From: CAIVPM01 sp964615145
Lineage (GTDB): Bacteria > Bacteroidota > Bacteroidia > Chitinophagales > Chitinophagaceae
NCBI GenBank assembly: GCA_964615145.1
Contig: CAZTOP010000006.1
Location: forward strand, 1-64,000
Reading direction: 5' to 3'
DNA length: 64,000 nt
Positions 9,178-18,342 of this stretch are shown here, piece by piece (position 1 is the stretch's first letter; the number at the start of each line of letters is the position of its first letter). A program made the translations under genes and the position numbers. Below the pieces are notes generated by a model that made no database searches, was not told the DNA's origin, and saw only the letters and a program-made list of their open reading frames with translations.

Positions 9178-9624
9178 ATGATGATCATCAGAAAAGCCAT
9201 AAAGGAAGATTGTAATAAAATTTTGGAACTTGTAAAAGAATTAGCAGTCTATGAAAAAGCTCCCAATGAAGTAACAATAACACTTGAACATTTTGAAGAA
9301 AGTGGTTTTGGGAAAAATCCTGTGTGGTGGGCATTAATTGCTGAAGAAAATAATGAAATTATTGGCTTTGCATTGTATTACATCAGGTTCAGCACTTGGA
9401 AAGGGCAGAGAATGTACTTAGAAGATTTTATTGTTACGAAACCACAAAGAGGTAGAGGAGTTGGAAAATTATTATTCGATGCTTTGTTGAATGAAGCTAA
9501 AGAAAAAAAGCTGAATGCAATTTGCTGGCAAGTTTTAAATTGGAATGAACCTGCTATTAATTTTTATAAAAAGTATAACGCAAATTTTGACGATGAATGG
9601 TTAAATGGATGCATTATTTTATAG
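9178..9624 (+). CDS. GNAT family N-acetyltransferase (SSAT-like)
   Basis: The 148-residue protein is a single GNAT domain that transfers acetyl from acetyl-CoA to an amine. It begins with IRKAIKEDCNKILELVKELAVYEKAP, typical of the spermidine/spermine and thialysine acetyltransferase group. Next come FALYYIRFSTWKGQRMYLEDFIV and the acetyl-CoA binding signature PQRGRGVGKLLFDALL. The C-terminal NEPAINFYKKYNA helix completes the fold. A polyamine or thialysine-type substrate is likely from similarity but not proven. It is divergently transcribed from the CoA-binding gene and stands alone. Confidence 0.88.
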   Translation: MMIIRKAIKEDCNKILELVKELAVYEKAPNEVTITLEHFEESGFGKNPVWWALIAEENNEIIGFALYYIRFSTWKGQRMYLEDFIVTKPQRGRGVGKLLFDALLNEAKEKKLNAICWQVLNWNEPAINFYKKYNANFDDEWLNGCIIL

Positions 9625-9645
9625 AATGCACGAAAGACTATTTAG

Positions 9646-10977
9646 TTATACATTTTTGCTTAATGGTAATTCAAGTGTAAAAATGGTTCCTTTGCCTAAT
9701 GTACTATCTACCTTTATATATCCTTCCATTGCATCTATAATAGTTTTAACGTAACTCATTCCCAAACCAAAACCTTTTACATTATGTACATTGCCTGTAT
9801 GAGCTCTATAAAATTTTTCAAACACATTTTTTACAGCTTCTCTACTCATACCAATACCATTGTCTTCAATTTTAATTATTAACTCTTCATTAGAGTTTTG
9901 AGTGGTAATATTTATTACTAAATTATCATTAGAATATTTAATGGCGTTATCGACCAAGTTTGAAATTACGTTAGTAAAATGTTGTTCATCGGCAATGATA
10001 TTAGCATTAGTGGCTTCTAAGTATAAATTACATTTCCCTTCCTTCTCAGCTAATTGTAGCTGAAAATTATCAACAACATTGGCTACAACTATATTAGCAT
10101 CTACATTATCATTTTTAAATTGCAACTCTTTTTTTTCCATCAAAGCAGCGTGTAAAATGGTTTCTACATGCTTATTCATTCTCTTATTTTCCTCTTTTAT
10201 AATTCCACTAAAATACTCAAGCTTTGAAACATCAGCCTGTACTTTAGGATTTCTGATAGCATCTACAGCCAAAGAAATTGTTGCCAGAGGTGTTTTAAAT
10301 TCGTGTGTCATATTATTGATAAAATCACTCTTGATTTCGCTCAGCTTTTTTTGATTTAGCAGCGTTTTAACAGTAATGAAAAATGCAGTTATGATAATGA
10401 TTGTAAACAGACCACTACCTAAAATAATCCAAACTAAAGAACCCCAAACTTGCTTTTTAAAATCTGGCACAACAATAACTAAATGTTCTTCTATATTCAA
10501 TCCTTCTAAATCAGTTCCTGAATCGGGTCTTATGGGTACAATAAAATTTCTTGTTGAAGTTGAATCGAAAAAGTTTTTTATGTAATTTTCAGTTTGCATT
10601 TCATAATCATTGCTACTATTAATAATAGCAAAATCAAACTTTATATGCTTTAAATCTTCATCTTCCAAAGCCTTCTTTATTTTTTCATAAACTTCTTGTC
10701 TTGAAAATTGTTCACTTACAGTTCTTGGCTTTAGTACATTAAACATATCTGTACCCAAAGATAAAGAGTGTAGGTTTCGTGGTACTTTTACAGGGTTAGA
10801 TCCATATACTGCTTTACTTAAATCAGCAGCTACATCAAAAGAGCCATCTCTTACTTTAGCAGCAATTTGTGCACTTCTCAATTGCACTAAATTATTTAAC
10901 CAAGATGCTTGTAAAATAATTAAGCCCAAAAGCGAAAGACCAATAAGAGTAATAATAACTGGTAAAATTTTCTTCAT
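9646..10977 (-). CDS. Orphan two-component sensor histidine kinase
   Basis: This is a classical membrane sensor kinase of 443 residues. A first membrane helix (about residues 5-23) is followed by a periplasmic sensor region of about 165 residues. A second helix (TIIIITAFFITV) leads into the dimerisation domain with the phosphorylated histidine in MTHEFKTPL (H225). The ATPase domain shows NLVDNAIKYSN, DNGIGMS and GFGLGMSYV. The frame stays open for 19 codons upstream of 10977, but only the ATG at 10977 gives a proper membrane anchor, and it follows an excellent promoter. No response regulator lies beside it. Its signal is unknown. Confidence 0.9.
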   Translation of the reverse strand: MKKILPVIITLIGLSLLGLIILQASWLNNLVQLRSAQIAAKVRDGSFDVAADLSKAVYGSNPVKVPRNLHSLSLGTDMFNVLKPRTVSEQFSRQEVYEKIKKALEDEDLKHIKFDFAIINSSNDYEMQTENYIKNFFDSTSTRNFIVPIRPDSGTDLEGLNIEEHLVIVVPDFKKQVWGSLVWIILGSGLFTIIIITAFFITVKTLLNQKKLSEIKSDFINNMTHEFKTPLATISLAVDAIRNPKVQADVSKLEYFSGIIKEENKRMNKHVETILHAALMEKKELQFKNDNVDANIVVANVVDNFQLQLAEKEGKCNLYLEATNANIIADEQHFTNVISNLVDNAIKYSNDNLVINITTQNSNEELIIKIEDNGIGMSREAVKNVFEKFYRAHTGNVHNVKGFGLGMSYVKTIIDAMEGYIKVDSTLGKGTIFTLELPLSKNV

Positions 10978-10984
10978 GCAAAAG

Positions 10985-11013
10985 CAAATATAATCACTAG
11001 CTCTACTACACAA
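10985..11013 (-). promoter_or_regulatory. Promoter of the orphan sensor kinase
   Basis: On the minus strand, TTG (11013-11011) and TATATTTG (10992-10985) are separated by 18 bases, a good match to the Bacteroidota -33/-7 pair. The -7 box ends only 7 bases before the ATG at 10977, so the transcript should be leaderless or nearly so. Confidence 0.6.
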
Positions 11014-11060
11014 TAAATTGCAGTCATGAATCAAAAGAATTTAACTTTTTATTTTTTTTA

Positions 11061-11068
11061 TATCATTG
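11061..11068 (+). promoter_or_regulatory. Candidate -7 box of yqgE
   Basis: TATCATTG followed by C is a TAnnTTTG variant ending 17 bases before the ATG at 11086. Confidence 0.4.
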
Positions 11069-11085
11069 CTGCTTATTTTTAATAT

Positions 11086-11637
11086 ATGAATATTATTGAA
11101 TCTGGTATTTTATTAGTAAGTGACCCATTTTTAAAAGATCCAAATTTTTTGCGTTCAGTAATTTTAATTTGTGAACACGAGGCCGAGGGAAGTTTAGGAT
11201 TTGTACTAAACAAGCAATACACTAAAAATCTGAATCAATTAATTGAAGGGGTTGATGGCTTACATTTTCCAGTTTTTTTGGGAGGTCCTGTACAAACAGA
11301 CGCTTTACATTTCTTGCACACAAAGCCAAGGCTAATTGAAGGAGGTTTAAATATTATTAACGGAGTTTATTGGGGTGGAAATTTTGAACAAGCCTTGGAT
11401 TTAATGAAATCAAAAAAGATAACTCCCCGAGACATTAGGTTTTATTTAGGTTATAGCGGTTGGAGTATTGGGCAATTAGATGCAGAAGTGGCTGAAAAAA
11501 GTTGGTTGTTGCATAAAGCAGAAAGGCAGTTTATTTTTCATCATAATGCCGATACGCTTTGGAAAGATGTTGTAAAAGATATGGGTGGAGAATTTAAACA
11601 ACTTGCAAATTATCCAATAGACCCACAACTTAATTAA
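11086..11637 (+). CDS. yqgE: YqgE/AlgH family protein (UPF0301)
   Basis: The 183-residue cytosolic protein matches the YqgE/AlgH family along its length. It has the opening GILLVSDPFLKDPNFLRSVI, the segment GSLGFVLNK, and FLGGPVQTDALHFLH in the middle. The C-terminal half contains RFYLGYSGWSIGQLDAE. AlgH was named as an alginate regulator in Pseudomonas, but the molecular role of the family is unresolved. The gene sits 52 bases before dnaG in the same direction and may read into it. Confidence 0.93.
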   Translation: MNIIESGILLVSDPFLKDPNFLRSVILICEHEAEGSLGFVLNKQYTKNLNQLIEGVDGLHFPVFLGGPVQTDALHFLHTKPRLIEGGLNIINGVYWGGNFEQALDLMKSKKITPRDIRFYLGYSGWSIGQLDAEVAEKSWLLHKAERQFIFHHNADTLWKDVVKDMGGEFKQLANYPIDPQLN

Positions 11638-11689
11638 CCTATAAATTCTTGCCATCATAATTTTATATTAGCTATACTCAACAACACAA

Positions 11690-13624
11690 ATGATAAGCCC
11701 AAATTCAATAGAACAAATTAAAAACCGCATTGACATTATTGATGTAGTTGGCGAATATGTAAAGCTAAAAAAGCGAGGGGCAAATTACTTAGGAAATTGT
11801 CCTTTTCACAACGAGAAATCTCCATCATTTACTGTATCTCCTTCAAAAGAAATTTACAAATGTTTTGGATGTGGCAAAAGTGGGAATACTATTACTTTTT
11901 TAATGGAACACGATAAGCTTAGCTATGTAGAAGCATTAAAATGGCTGGCAAGAAGATATAACATTGAAATTGAAGAAACAGAATTAAGTCCTGAACAAAA
12001 ATTTCAACAACAAACTGGCGATAGCTTATACATTATTAACAATTTTGCTGGTAAGTTTTTTCAAGAGCAATTATGGGAAAATAACGAAGGCACAACTATA
12101 GCCTTAAGCTATTTAAAAGAAAGAGGCTTTAGAGATGAGATAATAAAAAAATTTCAAATTGGTTATAATCCACAAGCAAAAGATGAGCTTACAAAAGCAT
12201 TAATTCAAAACCAATTCAACAAAGAATTACTCCCCAAAACTGGTTTATGTGCCATTAGAAATGATACGGAATTAGTAGATAATTATAGGGGCAGAATTAT
12301 TTTTCCAATTCATAATAACACTGGAAAAATAATTGGCTTTGGTGCTAGAATTATTGGTAAAAATGATAAAGCACCTAAGTACATAAATACCCCAGAAAAT
12401 GAACTTTATGTAAAAAGCAAAATATTATATGGCTCTTATTTTGCCAGACAAGCCATTGATAAAGCCAATGAATGTTTGTTGGTAGAAGGCTATACAGATG
12501 TTGTAAGTTTACACCAAGCTGGCATTGAAAATGTAGTAGCAAGTGGTGGAACAAGTTTAACTATTGATCAATTAAGATTAATAAAAAAATACACCAATAA
12601 TTTAACCATTATTTACGATGGCGACAATGCAGGAATTAAGGCAGCATTAAGAGGTTTGGATATGGCTTTAGAGGAAAGCCTAAATGTAAAACTGGTGTTA
12701 ATACCAGATAATGAAGACCCCGATAGTTATGTAAACAAAGTAGGCACATCTGCATTCCAAAAATTTGTTGCCGATAACAAAAAAGACTTCATCATTTTTC
12801 AATTGGAAGTGATGATGAAAGAAGTAGGAAATGATGTTGCTAAAAAAAGTGAAGTAGTAAACCAAATTGCAGAAACACTCAGTAAAATTAATAAAGCCGA
12901 AGATTTTATTAAGCAACAGGGCTATGTAAAACAATGCTCTGAAATTTTAAAAATTGATGAGGGGGGATTAATAAATTTAGTAAACAAATTTAAGAGAGAT
13001 AAGATAAGCAAAGATGAAAAGCGATTGCCATTTGAAGAAGCCAATCATCTTTTAAAAGAAGCTAAACAGCCAGAAAATAATACTTACGAAGAAATTGCTT
13101 TAGTAAATGAAGATGAACTTCAGGAGCGAAATGTACTAAGAGTATTATTGGAATTTGGTTTACAAAAATGGGATGAAAATATTTCAACTGCAGAACATAT
13201 TTTTAATGAAATAGATGCCTTCCATTTTGAAAACAATGATTTAACAGAAATATTAAATTTATACCGCAATTTGTATTATCAGGGTAAAAACCCTGATACA
13301 AAGTTTTTTTTATACAGTGAAAATAAAAAAATTGCTGATTTAGTAGTTACTATTACAATGTTTCCATTTGAGTTAAGCCAAAATTGGGACAAGGTTTTAG
13401 AAGGAATGAACATCAATAACCGAAATGTTACACACGACGATGTAACTATGAGCATCAATTATTTTAAGTTGAAAAAAATAAAGAAAATGTTTGCTCAAAA
13501 CCAACACGACATTGAACACGCCATTGATTTTGAAGAACAAAAAAAACTAATTGAAGTTCATATTAATTTAAAAGAAATTGAAAGAGAAATTACAAAACAA
13601 TTAGGTACTGTTATTTTTAAGTAA
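11690..13624 (+). CDS. dnaG: DNA primase DnaG
   Basis: DnaG makes the RNA primers for chromosome replication. The 644-residue protein starts with the CHC2 zinc finger (C37, H40, C58 and C61, in NCPFH and KCFGCG). The catalytic core and TOPRIM domain follow, seen as CLLVEGYTDVVSLHQAG with VVASGGTSLT, then IIYDGDNAGIKAALRG with acidic metal ligands, and PDNEDPDSYV. The last 200 residues form a variable helical region that normally binds the DnaB helicase. Length fits the family. The stop codon is one base from the ATG of the following PAS kinase, so the two genes are very probably co-transcribed, an unusual partner for primase. Confidence 0.96.
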   Translation: MISPNSIEQIKNRIDIIDVVGEYVKLKKRGANYLGNCPFHNEKSPSFTVSPSKEIYKCFGCGKSGNTITFLMEHDKLSYVEALKWLARRYNIEIEETELSPEQKFQQQTGDSLYIINNFAGKFFQEQLWENNEGTTIALSYLKERGFRDEIIKKFQIGYNPQAKDELTKALIQNQFNKELLPKTGLCAIRNDTELVDNYRGRIIFPIHNNTGKIIGFGARIIGKNDKAPKYINTPENELYVKSKILYGSYFARQAIDKANECLLVEGYTDVVSLHQAGIENVVASGGTSLTIDQLRLIKKYTNNLTIIYDGDNAGIKAALRGLDMALEESLNVKLVLIPDNEDPDSYVNKVGTSAFQKFVADNKKDFIIFQLEVMMKEVGNDVAKKSEVVNQIAETLSKINKAEDFIKQQGYVKQCSEILKIDEGGLINLVNKFKRDKISKDEKRLPFEEANHLLKEAKQPENNTYEEIALVNEDELQERNVLRVLLEFGLQKWDENISTAEHIFNEIDAFHFENNDLTEILNLYRNLYYQGKNPDTKFFLYSENKKIADLVVTITMFPFELSQNWDKVLEGMNINNRNVTHDDVTMSINYFKLKKIKKMFAQNQHDIEHAIDFEEQKKLIEVHINLKEIEREITKQLGTVIFK

Positions 13625-13625
13625 T

Positions 13626-16600
13626 ATGCAAAAAAGCTCTACTATAAAAAAAATAATTCCAGAAAGTATTGCAAATACTAAAGATAAAATTGCAATTGAC
13701 AAGGGCATTATTCTTACCACAGATGCAATTCTATTAATATTAAAACTTGATTTAACAGTAGATTCAATAAGCAAAGGAACAGAAAAAAGTTTGGGTTATA
13801 AATACGATGAACTCATTAATAAAAATTGGTTTAAAGAGGCAATACCTAAAGATAAATATACCTACTACAAAACACTGTACAAAAATTATATAACTTCAAA
13901 AAAGAAGACTTTAAACATAACAACTTTAGTTGTTTGTAAAAACAAAAGAATTAAAACTATATCGTGGAAAATAAGTAAGCTTTACATCAATAACAAATTA
14001 ATTGGTATTGTCTCTATTGGAAAAGATGTAACTGAACTAACAACAAAAGTTAGGAAATTAGAAGCCAATGAAAAAAAATTTAGAAGCTTTGCCGAACAAA
14101 TGCAACATCCTGTTGCATTTGTTACAATTAAGGGAGAATTTTTATTTTTAAACAAAGCATTTACAAAACTATTTGGTTATTCAATTACCGAATTTCCAAA
14201 TTTAGAATCAATAGTAAATTACACAAATGCCGACTCTAATGCCAAAAAAACTGGCATCCAAATTTGGCAAAATGAAATAAAAAAAGTTTTTAAAACTCAA
14301 AAATCAATATCCAATACTATTGAAGTAGAAACAAAGAATAGAGAAGTAAAAGTTGTAAAATACACCACTACAATTAACGATGGTTATGTGTGCTATATTT
14401 ACACAGATATAACCCAACAAAAAATTCAAGAAGAACAACAAAAAAGGGCTACAGAAACCTTTAAACAAATTGCAAACAACACTCCAATTGCAATAGCTGG
14501 GTGCAATATAGAAACTTATAAAGTTGCATTTACCAATAAACAGTTCCGAAAAACATTAGGTTACACATTACATCAAATAAATCAACTCAATGATTGGGGT
14601 GATATAATTGTTTACGAAAATGAAGAGGAAAAACAAAAACAATTATTAGAATGGGAGCAGGTAAAACAGAATTTATTTAATAGCAAAAAGCCCAAAATTA
14701 GTACTGTAGAAAGAAAATTGTTATGCAGTAATGGTAGCATTAAAACATTTGAAATAGGCATAACATACGAAAACGGTATTATTTATGCTTTATTCTACGA
14801 CATTACGGTAAGAAAAGAAAATGAACAGAGGTTAAAACAAAGCGAAGAAAGATTTAGAAAATTTGCAGAACTGGTACCCATTCCCATTTCATTTATAAAA
14901 CTTAACGGCGAGATTGTTTTCTTTAACAAAACGTACAGTAAACAATTTGGATTTACAGTAAATGCAACTAATACAGTAACATCACTAATTAATTCATTGT
15001 ATGAAAATATTGATGAACGAAGAGATGCACTTATTAATTGGGAAGATGATGTTGCCACATTAAAAGCAGGAAAAAATGTAATTAACAAACGTCAAATTAC
15101 TTACAATAAAAAACGCCAAAAAAGAGTAATGGAATATACTGCTACTTTAAATGACAGCTTTATTTCATACGCCTATTTAGACATCACAGACCGAATAGCT
15201 AAAGATCAATTATTTTTAAAAGAAGCAGAAACCTTTAAAAAAATTACCGAAAACACTCCTATTGCTGTAGCTGGCTGCGATTATAAAACACTTGCTATTA
15301 CATTTTTAAACAAACAGTTTTACCAAACCTTTGGCTATGTAAAAAAAGATATTCAAAACTTTAATCAATGGTTTGATATTATAATTTCAAATGATGATGA
15401 AGAAAGTAAAAAAAATACCAAAGAATGGCAAACTATACTTGAAAACTTTGCAAACAACACCAATAAAGGAGTGAATCTTGTAGAAAGAAATATACTATGC
15501 AAAAATGGAAAAATAAAAACTTGCCAAATTGGGTTTACAATAAATGATGGAACAATTTATGGCTTTTTTAATGATATAACCAACCAAAAAGAGGCTGAAA
15601 AAAAATTAATAGAAAGTGAAAATAAGTTTAGGGATATTGTAGAAAATCTACCGGTTCCTTTAATAAGCTTAAATCCGGTATCAAACACTTTTTTTGCCAA
15701 TAAAAAACACTCTGATTTAATAGGGCATCATAATTCTTCAAATACAAAATCAAAAGACTTATCAAAATACAGTATAGATGACTTAGTTGACAAAAATTCA
15801 AAAAAACATTTTGAAAATTTAATCAAAAGAATAAGAAACAACACCTCTGAGAAGCCAATAGTTGAGGGACCATATCTTACAAAAATTATTTGCAGAGATA
15901 AGTTAACCAGAACTTTTGAAATTACTGAAACAATATTAGGCAAAACGCTATATACACTTTTTCACGATATGACCGAGCAACAAAAGGCCAATGCAATGTT
16001 AGAAGAAAGCGAAAAAAAGTTTAAAGCTTTGGCCGAATATATGCCTGTTGCCATTGGTGGATATGATGCAAAAGGGAAGGTAATATTTATCAATAATTAT
16101 TTTACAAAACTAACAGGCTATAACATAAATGATGTTCCAACTGTAAAAGATTGGTATAAAAAAACTCAGCCAAATATTAGTAGAAGAATTGCATTTTATG
16201 AACATTGGATGAAAATTGTCGAGGATTTTAGAAGCAAAAAAAATCAAATTAAACCAATTGTAAAAGCTGCCTCATTATGTAAAGATGGAACTTATAAATA
16301 TTTTGATTTTTCTTTTAGTTGTTATAATGATATTACTTACATACTCATTATTGATATTACACAACAAGAAAAGGCAAATGAAAAATTAGAAAAATCTTAC
16401 AAGGAAATAAGAAGTTTAGCATCGCATTTACAAAGTATAAGAGAAGAAGAAAGAAAAAATATTTCAAGAGAAATTCACGACGAACTTGGGCAACAATTAA
16501 CTGGAATTAAAATGGATGTTAGTGCTATTCAGAAAAAAATAAATAATCAGCCAGAAGAAATAAGATCAGATTTTAAAAATGTGTTAGAAACCATAAACAG

Positions 16601-17045
16601 TACTGTTAAAACTGTAAGAAAAATTTCATCTAAACTTCGCCCTAGTATTTTAGATGATTTGGGAGTGATAGCTACATTTGAATGGCAAATTCAAGATTTT
16701 ATTAAACGAACAGGTGTAGAATGTATTTTTTATCATAACCTAAACGAAAACCAAATTAATATTGATACAAAAAATAATTTGTTTAGGATATTGCAAGAAT
16801 CTTTAACTAATATATCAAGACATGCATTTGCAACCAAAGTAAATATTGACTTATTTATTGTAGGCAATGAAATAAAATTAATTATTGCCGATAATGGAAA
16901 AGGATTTAATCAAAAGTCACCTAAAGAAACATTAGGCATCATTGGTATGCGAGAAAGAGCATCAATATTAAATGGAGCGTTCACTGTAGTAAGCGAAAAA
17001 ATGAAAGGAACTAGAATTATTATTTCAATACCAATAAACGAATAA
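13626..17045 (+). CDS. Multi-PAS NarL-type sensor histidine kinase
   Basis: This 1139-residue kinase has no signal peptide or membrane helix and is expected to be cytosolic. Seven PAS or PAS-like domains follow one another, beginning near residues 33, 153, 276, 411, 534, 668 and 799. The third and fifth are close copies (both contain NTPIA and AGC), and so are the second and fourth, pointing to duplication of a PAS pair. A HisKA_3 domain follows with REIHDELGQQLTGIKMDVS (phosphorylated histidine H951), then an ATPase domain (from about 1052) with DNGKGF and GIIGMRERA. It starts one base after dnaG and ends 4 bases before its probable partner regulator. Ligands of the PAS domains cannot be read from sequence. 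Confidence 0.92.
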   Translation: MQKSSTIKKIIPESIANTKDKIAIDKGIILTTDAILLILKLDLTVDSISKGTEKSLGYKYDELINKNWFKEAIPKDKYTYYKTLYKNYITSKKKTLNITTLVVCKNKRIKTISWKISKLYINNKLIGIVSIGKDVTELTTKVRKLEANEKKFRSFAEQMQHPVAFVTIKGEFLFLNKAFTKLFGYSITEFPNLESIVNYTNADSNAKKTGIQIWQNEIKKVFKTQKSISNTIEVETKNREVKVVKYTTTINDGYVCYIYTDITQQKIQEEQQKRATETFKQIANNTPIAIAGCNIETYKVAFTNKQFRKTLGYTLHQINQLNDWGDIIVYENEEEKQKQLLEWEQVKQNLFNSKKPKISTVERKLLCSNGSIKTFEIGITYENGIIYALFYDITVRKENEQRLKQSEERFRKFAELVPIPISFIKLNGEIVFFNKTYSKQFGFTVNATNTVTSLINSLYENIDERRDALINWEDDVATLKAGKNVINKRQITYNKKRQKRVMEYTATLNDSFISYAYLDITDRIAKDQLFLKEAETFKKITENTPIAVAGCDYKTLAITFLNKQFYQTFGYVKKDIQNFNQWFDIIISNDDEESKKNTKEWQTILENFANNTNKGVNLVERNILCKNGKIKTCQIGFTINDGTIYGFFNDITNQKEAEKKLIESENKFRDIVENLPVPLISLNPVSNTFFANKKHSDLIGHHNSSNTKSKDLSKYSIDDLVDKNSKKHFENLIKRIRNNTSEKPIVEGPYLTKIICRDKLTRTFEITETILGKTLYTLFHDMTEQQKANAMLEESEKKFKALAEYMPVAIGGYDAKGKVIFINNYFTKLTGYNINDVPTVKDWYKKTQPNISRRIAFYEHWMKIVEDFRSKKNQIKPIVKAASLCKDGTYKYFDFSFSCYNDITYILIIDITQQEKANEKLEKSYKEIRSLASHLQSIREEERKNISREIHDELGQQLTGIKMDVSAIQKKINNQPEEIRSDFKNVLETINSTVKTVRKISSKLRPSILDDLGVIATFEWQIQDFIKRTGVECIFYHNLNENQINIDTKNNLFRILQESLTNISRHAFATKVNIDLFIVGNEIKLIIADNGKGFNQKSPKETLGIIGMRERASILNGAFTVVSEKMKGTRIIISIPINE

Positions 17046-17049
17046 AATT

Positions 17050-17676
17050 ATGAAAGTACTTATAGGCGATGACCATAGCGTGGTAAGGAAAGGACTTATT
17101 CAAATTTTAAAAGAGGCCTTTCCATTTGCTGAAATAACAGAAGCATCTAATGGAGCAGAAATGTTTAAACTTGCCCTAAAAAATACTTATGAAATTATCA
17201 TTTCAGACATTTCAATGCCAGGACGCTCAGGCATTGATTTCATTAAAGAGTTTAAAGAAATTCAACCCAAAACTCCAGTATTAATACTAAGTATTCACCC
17301 TGCAGAATTATATGCAAATAGAACAATAAAAGCTGGTGCTTCTGGCTACATTAATAAAGAAAGTGCTCCAGAGGAACTAGTTATTGCTGTTAAACAATTA
17401 TTAAATGGAAAAAAATATATCACCGATGAAGTTGCGGAAATTTTATTTGAATCGAAAAGCACAAAACATGAAAAACTACCTCACGAAATCCTTTCCAACA
17501 GAGAGTTTGAAGTTTTTAAAATGATTGCACAAGGCAAGAACTCAAATGAAATTGCAAAAACCTTATCGCTTAGTGCAAACACAGTAAGTACATATAAAAC
17601 CAGGCTTCTTGATAAGATGAATTTAAAAAATATTTCAGATATTACAAGGTACGCAATTGAAAACAAACTACTTTAG
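17050..17676 (+). CDS. NarL/FixJ-type response regulator
   Basis: The 208-residue protein has a receiver domain (1-120) with the acidic pair in DDHSVVRKG, the phosphorylated aspartate D53 in ISDISMPGRSG, and the conserved lysine in GYINKES. A LuxR-type helix-turn-helix follows (about 145-208), with LSNREFEVFKMIAQGKNSNE and the recognition region SANTVSTYKTRLLDKM. It begins 4 bases after the PAS kinase, which makes it that kinase's output regulator. Target genes are unknown. Confidence 0.94.
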   Translation: MKVLIGDDHSVVRKGLIQILKEAFPFAEITEASNGAEMFKLALKNTYEIIISDISMPGRSGIDFIKEFKEIQPKTPVLILSIHPAELYANRTIKAGASGYINKESAPEELVIAVKQLLNGKKYITDEVAEILFESKSTKHEKLPHEILSNREFEVFKMIAQGKNSNEIAKTLSLSANTVSTYKTRLLDKMNLKNISDITRYAIENKLL

Positions 17677-17679
17677 ACA

Positions 17680-17718
17680 GTAGAATTTTTACTACAAAAA
17701 AATTAAAAAAAATTCTAC
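17680..17718 (+). terminator. Possible terminator after the dnaG-kinase-regulator operon
   Basis: GTAGAATTTTT (17680-17690) pairs perfectly with AAAAATTCTAC (17708-17718) across a 17-base, A-rich loop, starting 4 bases after the regulator's stop codon. The loop is long and no T tract follows, so termination is likely but not certain. Confidence 0.4.
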
Positions 17719-17729
17719 ACACTAATAAT

Positions 17730-17755
17730 TTTCACACGTGAAATTTGTGAAATTT
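17730..17755. repeat. TTTCAC/GTGAAA inverted repeat with GTGAAATTT direct repeat
   Basis: TTTCAC-AC-GTGAAA (17730-17743) is a perfect inverted repeat with a 2-base spacer. The nonamer GTGAAATTT then occurs twice in tandem (17738-17746 and 17747-17755). The cluster lies about 90 bases upstream of the small secreted protein and could be a regulator site. Confidence 0.35.
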
Positions 17756-17844
17756 TTAAACTTAAATCATAAAATAGTTTACATTTATAAAAAGATATAA
17801 CACCTTAATCCCAAACCTAACCATAATCCCTAAAACAAAACCCT

Positions 17845-18228
17845 ATGAAGCATTTTCTAAAAAAATTAATTGCTCCAATTATACTTTTCAGCATTATTCT
17901 AATCAACGTTTCTACAAACAAAAGTAATTGGTCCAGTATAAGCCTCTCTCCTACCGAAATGCAAAATAGCATTAACTTTCAATTGGCTAGAGGCGGCACA
18001 AGTAAAGGAGAATTTGAAAAAATAATTCCAATACTAAATAGATTTATCGCAAACGCTTACTCTGCAAAAAATTTATACCATATTCTAGGCGAACCCGATA
18101 ATATTTATAATAAAGCATCACAAACTAGTTATGTATACCACTTATCAGCTTCTTTAAATAATTGCAATCTTCAACTACAAATACAAAACGATGCATTGAT
18201 AAGTTTTACTGTTTCTAACTGTAGTTAA
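17845..18228 (+). CDS. Small exported protein, possibly BamE-like
   Basis: I do not recognise this 127-residue protein with certainty. It has a lysine-rich start and a hydrophobic segment (about residues 10-23), consistent with a signal peptide or anchor. The C-terminal part reads LYHILGEPDN, then YVYHLSA and LISFTVSNC, which resembles the fold of the SmpA/BamE group (a helix, an LGxPD turn and three strands). Two cysteines (in NNCNLQL and SNCS) may pair after export. It lies alone between two hairpin-rich gaps. Confidence 0.6.
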   Translation: MKHFLKKLIAPIILFSIILINVSTNKSNWSSISLSPTEMQNSINFQLARGGTSKGEFEKIIPILNRFIANAYSAKNLYHILGEPDNIYNKASQTSYVYHLSASLNNCNLQLQIQNDALISFTVSNCS

Positions 18229-18251
18229 TTCCATCCTAGTTGATATTGAAA

Positions 18252-18300
18252 TTAAAAATGTAATTTTTCCACATTTAATGTGTAAAAATTACATTTTTAA
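18252..18300. repeat. 23-bp inverted repeat (long hairpin) before the glucan phosphorylase
   Basis: Bases 18252-18274 pair with 18278-18300 over 23 positions with a single mismatch and a 3-base loop. The right arm ends in TTTTTAA. It starts 23 bases after the stop of the small exported protein and ends 9 bases before the glgP-like -7 box. It can serve as the terminator of the upstream gene, and its closeness to the next promoter also allows a regulatory role. Confidence 0.7.
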
Positions 18301-18309
18301 TAAATACCT

Positions 18310-18317
18310 TAATATTG
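18310..18317 (+). promoter_or_regulatory. Candidate -7 box of the glucan phosphorylase gene
   Basis: TAATATTG followed by CA is a one-mismatch variant of TAnnTTTG, 25 bases before the ATG at 18343 and directly after the long hairpin. Confidence 0.4.
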
Positions 18318-18342
18318 CAAGCAATTAATCAAACTAAACCAA

